Source: an uncultured Collinsella sp.
GTDB taxonomy: Bacteria; Actinomycetota; Coriobacteriia; Coriobacteriales; Coriobacteriaceae
Reading direction: 5' to 3'
Length of the DNA stretch: 7,843 nucleotides
Assembly (NCBI GenBank): GCA_900553345.1
Contig: USDE01000058.1
Coordinates: forward strand, 1 to 7,843
The position numbers were made by a program, and so were the translations under genes. Positions 1 through 5,296 of this stretch are shown here, piece by piece. The notes below the pieces were generated by a model. That model saw only the letters and a list, made by a program, of their open reading frames with translations. It was not told the origin of the DNA and searched no databases. Positions within the stretch are counted from its first letter, which is position 1. The number at the start of each line of letters is the position of its first letter.

Positions 1-1
1 C

Positions 2-523
2 AATGCCGACTCCATCGACTACTACGACGTTGAGAATGACTGCCGCAACTCCGCCGTCCCTATGCTCGACCTTAAGGGCATCAATGCCCGCATCGAGCCG
101 GGCGCGATCATCCGCGACCGCGTTGAGATCGGCGATCGTGCCGTCATCATGATGGGCGCCATCATCAACATCGGCTCCGTTATCGGCGAGGGTTCCATGA
201 TCGATATGGGCGCCGTGCTGGGCGGCCGTGCCACCGTGGGCAAGAACTGCCACATCGGCGCCGGCACCGTGCTTGCAGGCGTCGTTGAGCCCGCGAGCGC
301 CACGCCCGTCATCATCGAGGACGATGTCATGATTGGCGCCAACGCCGTGGTCCTGGAAGGCGTGCGCGTGGGCAAGGGCGCCGTCGTGGCTGCAGGCGCC
401 GTATGCGTCGAGGATGTCCCTGCCGGCGCCGTCGTGGCCGGCGTTCCCGCCCGCGTCATCAAGATGCGCGACGAGAAAACCGACAGCAAGACCGGCCTCG
501 AGGAAGGCCTGCGCCAGCTGTAG
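2..523 (+). CDS. dapH: Tetrahydrodipicolinate N-acetyltransferase DapH, 3' part (5' end outside window)
   Basis: This enzyme transfers an acetyl group from acetyl-CoA to tetrahydrodipicolinate, the first step of the acetylase branch of the diaminopimelate/lysine pathway in the cytoplasm. The reading frame is open from base 2, so the gene starts upstream of the window; 173 residues are visible, against roughly 235-240 for the family, so only the N-terminal part is missing. The visible part is a run of left-handed beta-helix hexapeptide repeats ([50 protein letters not shown]) and includes the DapH-like stretches [14 protein letters not shown] and [12 protein letters not shown] and the closing [12 protein letters not shown] recognise the order and spacing as DapH rather than succinyl-type DapD. 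A Met at base 62 is internal, because the conserved sequence continues upstream of it. The last 12 or so residues after the VIK motif are a polar tail. The gene converges with the toxin-antitoxin operon, and a shared terminator lies 57 bases downstream. Confidence 0.93.
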   Translation, partial: NADSIDYYDVENDCRNSAVPMLDLKGINARIEPGAIIRDRVEIGDRAVIMMGAIINIGSVIGEGSMIDMGAVLGGRATVGKNCHIGAGTVLAGVVEPASATPVIIEDDVMIGANAVVLEGVRVGKGAVVAAGAVCVEDVPAGAVVAGVPARVIKMRDEKTDSKTGLEEGLRQL

Positions 524-579
524 AGTTACGCGGGTATCGAACGGCATATCGACGCATAGCGCAATTCATCCAAAGCAAA

Positions 580-611
580 AAGGCCGAAGCCCAATCCGGG
601 GCTTCGGCCTT
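580..611. terminator. Bidirectional rho-independent terminator between dapH and the toxin gene
   Basis: A perfect 13-bp stem (580-592 AAGGCCGAAGCCC with 599-611) closes a 6-nt loop. On the plus strand it is followed by the T-rich CTTTATC. On the minus strand it is followed by TTTTTGCTTT. It therefore can stop dapH transcripts from the left and toxin transcripts from the right. The toxin stop codon (614-616) lies only two bases from the stem, so the hairpin forms almost immediately after the toxin reading frame. Confidence 0.9.
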
Positions 612-613
612 CT

Positions 614-958
614 TTATCTCAAGGTTCCGTCGTATTCGACCATGGCTGGATGCTTCGACAAACGATCGGCAGCCGTCTTATAGACTTCGGAACGGTCGCG
701 CCGACCTATTGCAACGATCTCGGCAATCTCAACCGTTCCGTCCTCTCGGATTCGAAATACCATTCGGAGTCCCGCCTTTCGCCATTTAATCTTTTTGCAG
801 CCGGCAAGCTCACCGTGAAGCGGCGTTCCGATTTCATCGGCGCGCGTCTTTAATTTCGCCACTGCAATGCGGACGAGCCTTCGCTGAGAACCATCTAGTT
901 TTTGATATTCCTTTTCGACGTCTCGATTCAAAAAGCCGACGACAAAGTGCCCGCTCAT
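614..958 (-). CDS. RelE-family type II toxin (ribosome-dependent mRNA endonuclease)
   Basis: This is a 114-residue RelE/ParE-fold toxin expected to cut mRNA in the ribosomal A site when its antitoxin is degraded. By eye it aligns with E. coli RelE over the whole core. The segment CKKIKWRKAGLRMVF matches the RelE CYKIKLRSSGYRLVY region, and GRRDRSEVY matches GKRERSEVY. The residues corresponding to RelE catalytic K52, K54, R61, R81 and Y87 are all present here as K56, K58, R65, R87 and Y93, so the toxin looks catalytically intact. It carries about 20 residues beyond the RelE C-terminus. The start is set by ATGA, where its ATG overlaps the antitoxin TGA, implying translational coupling; GAGGA lies about 9 nt upstream. 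ParE-type gyrase poisons share the fold, but the retained RNase residues favour RelE. Confidence 0.88.
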   Translation of the reverse strand: MSGHFVVGFLNRDVEKEYQKLDGSQRRLVRIAVAKLKTRADEIGTPLHGELAGCKKIKWRKAGLRMVFRIREDGTVEIAEIVAIGRRDRSEVYKTAADRLSKHPAMVEYDGTLR

Positions 959-1305
959 TCGAAAAGATCCTCATCCGAAATCGCGTCGGAGTCCATCGAT
1001 TCGAACTCCGCGAGCTCCTCAGGAGTCAGGGTATCTTCAAACGGAATAAACTCATGCGGTCCGTTTTTGATTCGATCCGCCGCGATGCGATCAAGCTCAA
1101 GTTCGCGAAGGTACTGTAGGGCGCCGTACATTTCCTCATAGGCGGCGTAGTCGATAATCACGGTATCGATGTCGTTATGATCGGCGATAAACTGCGGCGC
1201 GCGCTTAGCACGCTTGCGAACGGCAGATAAGGACTTGCTCGCTTCGGTAGCAGAAACTACCTGATCTTTTGTAAATACCGGTTTTTCCAGAACAAGTGGG
1301 GACAT
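955..1305 (-). CDS. Phd/YefM-type antitoxin of the toxin-antitoxin operon
   Basis: This 116-residue protein is the partner antitoxin. It should bind and neutralise the RelE-type toxin and repress its own promoter. The N-terminal half (VVSATEASKSLSAVRKRA, then a beta strand around DTVIIDYAAYEEM) has the Phd/YefM DNA-binding pattern of a helix, a basic segment and a YxxY/YEEM helix. The C-terminal 35 residues are acidic (EDTLTPEELAEFE, then SDAISDEDLFE), as expected for a flexible toxin-wrapping tail. The frame stays open to an ATG at 1353, but those extra 16 residues are read out of the palindrome. The ATG at 1305 has GGAGG 5 nt upstream and is the better start. The toxin gene follows with a 4-base overlap. 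Family assignment (Phd/YefM versus RelB) is by pattern only. Confidence 0.82.
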   Translation of the reverse strand: MSPLVLEKPVFTKDQVVSATEASKSLSAVRKRAKRAPQFIADHNDIDTVIIDYAAYEEMYGALQYLRELELDRIAADRIKNGPHEFIPFEDTLTPEELAEFESMDSDAISDEDLFE

Positions 1306-1322
1306 CTGGACCTCCAAAAAAT

Positions 1323-1368
1323 AATCTGGATTATATTTCAAAGTATACTTCAAAATATAATCCAGATT
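1323..1368 (-). promoter_or_regulatory. 46-bp palindromic operator/promoter of the toxin-antitoxin operon (possible terminator of the upstream gene)
   Basis: A perfect 16-bp inverted repeat (AATCTGGATTATATTT at 1323-1338 and its complement at 1353-1368) flanks a 14-base centre that itself contains the perfect 10-bp palindrome AAGTATACTT (1341-1350). Only two base pairs per half break full symmetry. It lies 18 bases upstream of the antitoxin ATG. On the minus strand the arm nearer the gene contains TATAAT (complement of 1330-1335), a plausible -10, though no good -35 is seen. This is the position and form expected for an operator bound by antitoxin or toxin-antitoxin complex. On the minus strand the hairpin is followed by ATTATTTTTT, so in RNA from the upstream gene it could also act as an AT-rich terminator. 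Confidence 0.8.
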
Positions 1369-1391
1369 TCTCTTCGGAAGAAACTATTGCT

Positions 1392-2396
1392 CTATCGGTT
1401 CTCGATACTTCCGATGTTCTTGAGCTCGATGGAGATGAGGCCGTTGGGTTCGTTGACGAACTCGATGTACTCGGAGTTCGAGCCCATCTCGGCCGGGAAG
1501 CTGATTTCGATGCCCGTATCGGTACGAATCTTGTGATTGCGCACGGCCGCACGCTCGACCTGCTTGCGCTCCACGGGCACGCGTTCGGGCACTTTTTCCT
1601 CGGTCAGCGCCGCACGTACGCTCTCCTTGATGACCGGTTCGTCCTCAAAGACCTCGTCGACGATATCCCAAGGCGGCAGCTCCTCGTCGTCTTCGACCTT
1701 TTCGGCAACAGCGGCTTTGACCTTGGCGAGCGCCACGGCCGTGTTGGCGCCATGCTCCTCGGCAACCTCCTCGACCACACGCGTCACGGTGTCGATAATC
1801 TCCTTACCCGACACGCCCGTATCGCACTGCAGCAAGCCGTCGGGAATAAGCATGCGGTCCTCGCCGGCAATCTTGCGCTTCTTGTCCACATAGCCGATCT
1901 CCATAGTGCTCGCGCGCACGATGGCGTAACTCGGCACCTTTTGGGAAGGGTTCGGCAGGATGGCGTAATGGCGCGCGATATCGTTACGCACCTCGCCCTC
2001 CTCGCGGCCTACCTCGTGCATAAAGGCCTGCTTGGAGCCCAACAGCATCACGGCAAACCAGCGAGCATCCTCGTCATCGTCAAAGTCCGCTACGAGTACG
2101 TCGGTAGACTCGGCCTTTTCGGCCTTGGTAAGCTCCGAGGAGATGAACTCCGCAATCTGCTGCGACAGGTCCACGAACTCGCGCTCGCCAAAGAAATAGC
2201 CCCTAAGCTCGCCGCCGAATGCGGAGTTCTCGGCAAACGTGGCACGCTTGTTATCGGCAGACGTGCGGGCGCGGCGCAGGTGCGTAGTCACGAAGTTGCG
2301 CACGGTGCGGCTCTCGATATCGAGCTCGCGCTGGCTCATAACGTTGACGGCCGAGTCAAAGTCCAGGATATGCAAGATCGCATGATTGATTTTCAT
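1392..2396 (-). CDS. Nucleoid-associated protein, NdpA/YejK (37-kDa) family
   Basis: This is a cytoplasmic protein of about 334 residues resembling the 37-kDa nucleoid-associated family (E. coli YejK/NdpA), which binds the nucleoid; its precise role is not settled. The N-terminus MKINHAILHILDF is the typical family opening. The middle holds a family-like core with EFVDLSQQIAEFI, DARWFAVMLLGSKQAF and DMLIPDGLLQ-type segments (seen as DRMLIPDGLLQCDTG). A Val/Glu-rich charged linker and an EISFPAEMG segment precede the C-terminus. I prefer the ATG at 2396: a GGA lies 7 nt upstream and the family motif starts there. An ATG at 2405 adds only three residues and would abut that GGA. It is divergent from yebC, and its stop lies 24 bases before the toxin-antitoxin palindrome. 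A long opposite-strand frame over it is a composition shadow. Confidence 0.8.
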   Translation of the reverse strand: MKINHAILHILDFDSAVNVMSQRELDIESRTVRNFVTTHLRRARTSADNKRATFAENSAFGGELRGYFFGEREFVDLSQQIAEFISSELTKAEKAESTDVLVADFDDDEDARWFAVMLLGSKQAFMHEVGREEGEVRNDIARHYAILPNPSQKVPSYAIVRASTMEIGYVDKKRKIAGEDRMLIPDGLLQCDTGVSGKEIIDTVTRVVEEVAEEHGANTAVALAKVKAAVAEKVEDDEELPPWDIVDEVFEDEPVIKESVRAALTEEKVPERVPVERKQVERAAVRNHKIRTDTGIEISFPAEMGSNSEYIEFVNEPNGLISIELKNIGSIENR

Positions 2397-2434
2397 ATAC
2401 GGCATTCCGTTCTAGATCGATTTCAGCACGAATC

Positions 2435-2463
2435 AGTATAGCGGTCGAGCCCGCCCCAAGCGC
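2435..2463 (-). promoter_or_regulatory. Weak candidate promoter for the nucleoid-associated protein gene
   Basis: On the minus strand TATACT (complement of 2435-2440) lies about 40 bases upstream of the ATG at 2396 and could be the -10. The matching -35 position at a 17-base spacing reads GCGCTT, a poor match. The call rests on the -10 hexamer and location only. Confidence 0.3.
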
Positions 2464-2538
2464 ATCGAAGATTGGTGCATTGGGGTCAGGCTGCTTTGTG
2501 CCAAGGGGCTGCATCATCACGACGCCTTCATTTTGGGG

Positions 2539-2567
2539 TTTATCTTGCAGGCCGGTAGGTATATCAT
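2539..2567 (+). promoter_or_regulatory. Weak candidate promoter for yebC
   Basis: TTTATC (2539-2544) and TATCAT (2562-2567) are separated by 17 bases. The second is one base from TATAAT, the first only half matches a -35. Transcription would begin near 2574, leaving a leader of about 60 bases before the yebC start. Confidence 0.3.
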
Positions 2568-2635
2568 AACGACGTTTGTTTATATTGCCCGAGCATCTGC
2601 GTTGGGCTTTAGGTCGAAACCGATAGGAGACACGT

Positions 2636-3442
2636 ATGTCCGGACACTCTAAGTGGGCCACAACCAAGCATCGTAAGGGCGCGCAGGACGCCAAGCGTTC
2701 CGCCCTCTTCTCCAAGCTCAGCCGCAACATCACCGTTGCTGCCCGTCTCGGTGGCGATCCGCTGCCCGAGAACAACGCCAGCCTCGCCGCTGCCGTCGCC
2801 AAGGCTAAGGCTCAGTCCATGCCTAAGGACAAGATCAAGTCCGCTATCGATAAGGCCTTTGGTTCGGGTGCTGACGCCGCCGTCTACGAGAACATCGTGT
2901 ACGAGGGCTACGGTCCCGCCGGTGTCGCCGTCTACGTCGACTGCCTGACCGACAACCGCAACCGCACCGCTGCCGACGTCCGTTCCGCCTTTTCCCACGC
3001 TGGTGGCAACCTGGGCACCTCCGGCTCCGTCGCCTTCCAGTTTGAGCGCAAGGGCCAGATCGTCGTCGCCAAGGAGATCCTGGACGAGAACGCCAAGAAG
3101 GAGACCATGATCGCCAACGGTGCTGCCGGTGACGAGGATGAGTTCATGATGGCCATCGCCGAGGCCGGTGGCGAGGACTACGAGGACGCCGGCGAGGAGT
3201 GGATCGTCTGGACTACTGCCAACGAGGTCATGGCTGTCTCCAAGGCGCTCGAGGAGCAGGGCGTCCAGGTCAAGGGCTCCGAGACCACCATGGTCCCGAC
3301 TACCCCGACCGAGGTCTCCGGTGCCGACGCCAAGAAGGTTCAGCGCCTCATCGACCGTCTTGAGGAGCTCGACGACGTCCAGGACGTCTACAGCACCATG
3401 GACATGACCGACGAGGTCATCGCTGCCCTCGAGGAGGAGTAG
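2636..3442 (+). CDS. yebC: YebC/PmpR-family protein (TACO1 homologue; transcriptional regulator or translation factor)
   Basis: A cytoplasmic protein of the widely conserved YebC/TACO1 family. Members are traditionally annotated as transcriptional regulators (PmpR), and some have been linked to ribosome function. The sequence opens with the family hallmark MSGHSKWATTKHRK and DAKRSALFSKLSR. YEGYGPAGVAVYVDCLTDNR follows at about 89-108, then AGGNLGTSGSVAFQFERKG at 122-140 and the closing RLIDRLEELDDVQDVYS at 237-253. At 268 residues it is about 20 longer than usual. The excess lies near residues 146-165 (EILDENAKKETMIANG region), before the acidic DEDEFMMAIAEAGGED segment. AGGAGA lies 5 nt before the ATG. 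It is divergent from the nucleoid-associated protein gene and is followed by a strong terminator, so it is probably monocistronic. It is not followed by ruvC, a neighbour often seen in actinobacteria. Confidence 0.95.
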   Translation: MSGHSKWATTKHRKGAQDAKRSALFSKLSRNITVAARLGGDPLPENNASLAAAVAKAKAQSMPKDKIKSAIDKAFGSGADAAVYENIVYEGYGPAGVAVYVDCLTDNRNRTAADVRSAFSHAGGNLGTSGSVAFQFERKGQIVVAKEILDENAKKETMIANGAAGDEDEFMMAIAEAGGEDYEDAGEEWIVWTTANEVMAVSKALEEQGVQVKGSETTMVPTTPTEVSGADAKKVQRLIDRLEELDDVQDVYSTMDMTDEVIAALEEE

Positions 3443-3511
3443 CGCCCGCACGGATTGAGCCGTGCATATCTGGGCATAATGAAACGAGCATGCAAGCCTC
3501 GTGGAATAGAT

Positions 3512-3556
3512 GAGCCGGATCCGCGTGCAATGAGGCACCGGACCCGGCTCTTTTAT
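3512..3556 (+). terminator. Rho-independent terminator downstream of yebC
   Basis: The stem GAGCCGGATCCG (3512-3523) pairs with CGGACCCGGCTC (3539-3550) with one A-C mismatch. An inner GTGC/GCAC helix closes a short loop (AATGAG), with one bulged C. TTTTAT follows directly. A smaller GCACGG/CCGTGC hairpin (3448-3465) precedes it, just after the yebC stop. Confidence 0.85.
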
Positions 3557-3559
3557 AAT
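3530..3559 (+). promoter_or_regulatory. Candidate promoter of the amaP-DUF2273-asp23 operon, overlapping the yebC terminator tail
   Basis: A perfect TATAAT (3554-3559) begins inside the terminator T-tract. The best -35 is ATGAGG (3530-3535), a 3-of-6 match at 18-base spacing, lying in the terminator loop. The predicted start near 3566 leaves about 44 bases of leader to the amaP ATG. No better promoter was found between 3443 and 3609. Confidence 0.4.
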
Positions 3560-3609
3560 GATGCGAATCGTTTTGCATTCCTTGGATCGAGATTTGAAGG
3601 GAGCGCCGC

Positions 3610-4155
3610 ATGCGCGTGCTCAAACGAGCCCTGGCGATCGTGTATCTTGTCGCCGCCGTTGTGGCGCTGGGTACGTTGGTCTGCCAGTTTTGGGGGCCAT
3701 ATACCTATCGCTTTATGCTGCTGATGCGCGATCCGCTGCCTCGCATCGTTGTTACGGCGTGCGGCGGTGTCGTGGCGCTCGGCGTGCTCGTGTGTTTCTT
3801 CCGCCTGATGTTTGCTCGTCGCGAGCCGTCCTGCGTGCATCCGGCGGGGGAGCGTAATATCGAGGTCACGCTCGCTGCCCTCTCCTCGTGTGCTCGCACC
3901 GCGGCAGAGCGCGACGACCGCGTGATGGTCGAGCATGTCGAGGCGCGCGTGCAGGGCTCCGACGAATCGCGCGTCCGTTTTAAGGTCGACGCCATCGCGC
4001 TCGACGACCGGGATGTGGCCTCCCTTGCAGCTGCGATGCAGCAACGTATCGAGGAGGCCTGCGACACCATGCTCGGCACACCGGGCACGACTGCGCGCGT
4101 TCGTTTTTTGCCGTCCAAGACTACCGTCCAGACCGTGGAGGTTTCCGGTGAGTGA
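3610..4155 (+). CDS. amaP: AmaP-like membrane anchor protein of the Asp23 operon
   Basis: A 181-residue protein with two N-terminal membrane segments (about residues 7-27 and 46-68) joined by a short loop. A soluble C-terminal domain of about 110 residues follows (NIEVTLAALSSCARTAAE, RVRFKVDAIALDDRD, ARVRFLPSKTTVQTVEV). This is the architecture of AmaP, the alkaline-shock membrane anchor that holds Asp23 at the membrane in Staphylococcus aureus; the match is by topology and gene context, as AmaP sequences diverge widely. GGGAG lies 7 nt upstream of the ATG. It is the first gene of a three-gene operon. Its last 8 bases overlap the start of the DUF2273 gene, and the GGAGG for that gene sits inside its 3' end, so translation of the two is probably linked. 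Confidence 0.72.
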   Translation: MRVLKRALAIVYLVAAVVALGTLVCQFWGPYTYRFMLLMRDPLPRIVVTACGGVVALGVLVCFFRLMFARREPSCVHPAGERNIEVTLAALSSCARTAAERDDRVMVEHVEARVQGSDESRVRFKVDAIALDDRDVASLAAAMQQRIEEACDTMLGTPGTTARVRFLPSKTTVQTVEVSGE

Positions 4156-4525
4156 TACCAATCAAGACAAGACCGTCCGCACTCCGCGCCTGACTATCGA
4201 TCAGAGCGCCGCGCCGGCTAGCGAGGTCGTCGATCCCAAGGTGGAGGGTACCGAGTCGCATGACGCGGTCGCCAATGATTTTGATGAGGCCATGGGTCTC
4301 ATCAAGGGTACGGGGGCAGCCATCTGGAGCTATGCCGTCCGTCATCCCAATACCACGCTTGGAGCCGTCGCTGGTTTTGTGCTCGCCGTACTGGTGCTCA
4401 CGCTCGGCCTGTGGGATACGCTCGTCATCGCATTCTTTGTACTGATCGGTGCCGTGATTGGCCAGATCCGTGACGGCGAGAACGGGATCGTCAACTTCTT
4501 CGGTCGTCTGTTTAGCGGCCGCTAG
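4148..4525 (+). CDS. DUF2273-family small membrane protein with N-terminal extension
   Basis: This 125-residue protein starts at GTG 4148, preceded by GGAGG (4137-4141) at a 6-nt spacing; the frame stays open further upstream only as a shadow of amaP. Residues 1-60 are polar and probably disordered or weakly helical. Two hydrophobic segments follow at about 69-87 and 90-106, then GQIRDGENGIVNFFGRLF, the conserved short C-terminal end of DUF2273. Family members are usually only 60-80 residues, so the N-terminal extension is unusual. In firmicutes these proteins are encoded between amaP and asp23, as here, and are thought to work with them at the membrane. The biochemical function is unknown. 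The asp23-type gene follows after 44 bases. Confidence 0.78.
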   Translation: MSDTNQDKTVRTPRLTIDQSAAPASEVVDPKVEGTESHDAVANDFDEAMGLIKGTGAAIWSYAVRHPNTTLGAVAGFVLAVLVLTLGLWDTLVIAFFVLIGAVIGQIRDGENGIVNFFGRLFSGR

Positions 4526-4569
4526 CATGTATTCGACCGCCGCGTGTGCGGTGGGCATAAGGAGGAACC

Positions 4570-5091
4570 ATGGCTTTTAACACGAAGGTCGATGTGGCCG
4601 ATACCGAGCTCGAGGCAGACGAGACCGTCACCTCCGAGGCCGAGGACGTAACGCTCGAGGACGAGGCACTCGTCGAGGCCGAGCCCGCCGATGATGCGGA
4701 CGAGGATGATGAGGAAACAGACGAGTCCGAGGACTCGCTGACCTATTCCAACGGCGTGATCGAGAAGATTGTCGCCATGGCCACCCGCGAGGTGCCGCAC
4801 GTCCTGGGCATGAAGGGTAACCTCATGCACTTTGTGCAGGAGCAGTTTGGTGCCGAGAACCTGACCAAGGGCGTGACGGTTGAGGTCACCGATGACAACC
4901 GCGTGGTCGTCAACATCTCCGTCATTATCGAGTACGGCGCCTATGCGCCCGCGATTTTCGACGACGTTAAGGCGCGCGTGACCGAGCGCCTTGCCGCGAT
5001 GACCGGCCTTGAGGTGGCAGGCGTCAACCTGCGCATCGAGGATGTCATCACCCCCGAGGAGTACGAGCACCGCACCAACCAGCACGAGTAA
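4570..5091 (+). CDS. Asp23/Gls24-family envelope stress protein
   Basis: A 173-residue protein in which residues 58-163 form an Asp23/Gls24 (alkaline shock protein 23) domain. It opens with YSNGVIEKIVAMATREVPHVLG, goes on through GVTVEVTDDNRVVVNISVIIEYG and ends near LEVAGVNLRIEDVI. Asp23 is an abundant cytoplasmic protein tethered under the membrane by AmaP in S. aureus; its loss alters cell-wall stress gene expression. Residues 1-57 are almost wholly acidic (runs such as DDADEDDEETDESED) and are not part of the domain; they are probably disordered. A strong AAGGAGG lies 4 nt before the ATG, suggesting high expression. A 5-bp hairpin (ACCGC/GCGGT, 4536-4552) sits just upstream. The gene is last in its operon and is followed by terminators. 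Confidence 0.9.
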   Translation: MAFNTKVDVADTELEADETVTSEAEDVTLEDEALVEAEPADDADEDDEETDESEDSLTYSNGVIEKIVAMATREVPHVLGMKGNLMHFVQEQFGAENLTKGVTVEVTDDNRVVVNISVIIEYGAYAPAIFDDVKARVTERLAAMTGLEVAGVNLRIEDVITPEEYEHRTNQHE

Positions 5092-5126
5092 CCTACCAAA
5101 AAGGGATGTTTATTTTGGCAGGTTTT
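5092..5126 (+). terminator. First terminator after the Asp23-family gene
   Basis: CCTACCAAAA (5092-5101) pairs with TTTTGGCAGG (5113-5122) with one mismatch around an 11-nt loop. TTTTATCT follows. The stem begins on the base after the TAA stop. Confidence 0.72.
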
Positions 5127-5142
5127 ATCTGCGAAAACGTCA

Positions 5143-5184
5143 AACGGCCGGTCGCACGGATGTATGTGCGGCCGGCCGTTATTT
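5143..5184 (+). terminator. Second, GC-rich hairpin terminator after the Asp23-family gene
   Basis: The arm at 5143-5157 (AACGGCCGGTCGCAC) pairs with 5166-5180 over 15 bp with one G-U wobble, with an 8-nt loop. It is followed by the short ATTT. The stem is very strong but the T-tract is weak, so it may act mainly as a transcript stabiliser or backup terminator. Confidence 0.7.
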
Positions 5185-5225
5185 GTATGCCCCCGATGTA
5201 GGCATACCGCTCGTCTAACTAGGGG

Positions 5226-5253
5226 TTGCAATCGTCACGTTCCGCGTTACCCT
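5226..5253 (+). promoter_or_regulatory. Weak candidate promoter for the yitT-family gene
   Basis: TTGCAA (5226-5231) is a 4-of-6 -35. After 16 bases TACCCT (5248-5253) could be a degenerate -10. The placement 44 bases upstream of the ATG and downstream of terminators suits an independent promoter. Confidence 0.35.
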
Positions 5254-5296
5254 AATGGGCGCATTGTTTCCAAATTGTTAACGAGGGGTTGCCGTA

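Noticed and set aside
1306..1353. Upstream start at 1353 for the antitoxin
   Set aside because: The added 16 residues would be encoded by the palindrome, and there is no ribosome binding site there. ATG 1305 has GGAGG at a 5-nt spacing.
1296..2441. Plus-strand open frame of 381 codons
   Set aside because: It lies opposite the nucleoid-associated protein gene, which has recognisable family motifs. Its translation is rich in His/Leu/Arg/Gly with no family pattern, and it starts inside the antitoxin palindrome region.
2587..2609. GCCCGA/TTGGGC hairpin in the yebC leader, considered as an attenuator
   Set aside because: The stem is only 6 bp with a G-U pair, and there is no competing structure or leader peptide to support attenuation.
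2609..3538. Minus-strand open frame of 309 codons opposite yebC
   Set aside because: The sequence is Gly/Leu/Val/Asp repeats typical of the antisense of GC-rich codons, and yebC on the plus strand is unmistakable.
3935..4147. N-terminal extension of the DUF2273 frame back to 3935
   Set aside because: It overlaps the amaP coding region and has shadow-type composition. GTG 4148 has a strong GGAGG at a 6-nt spacing.
4513..4524. 12-bp palindrome TAGCGGCCGCTA at the end of the DUF2273 gene
   Set aside because: It encodes the last residues and the stop, has no loop or T-tract, and is a chance GC-rich palindrome as far as can be seen.
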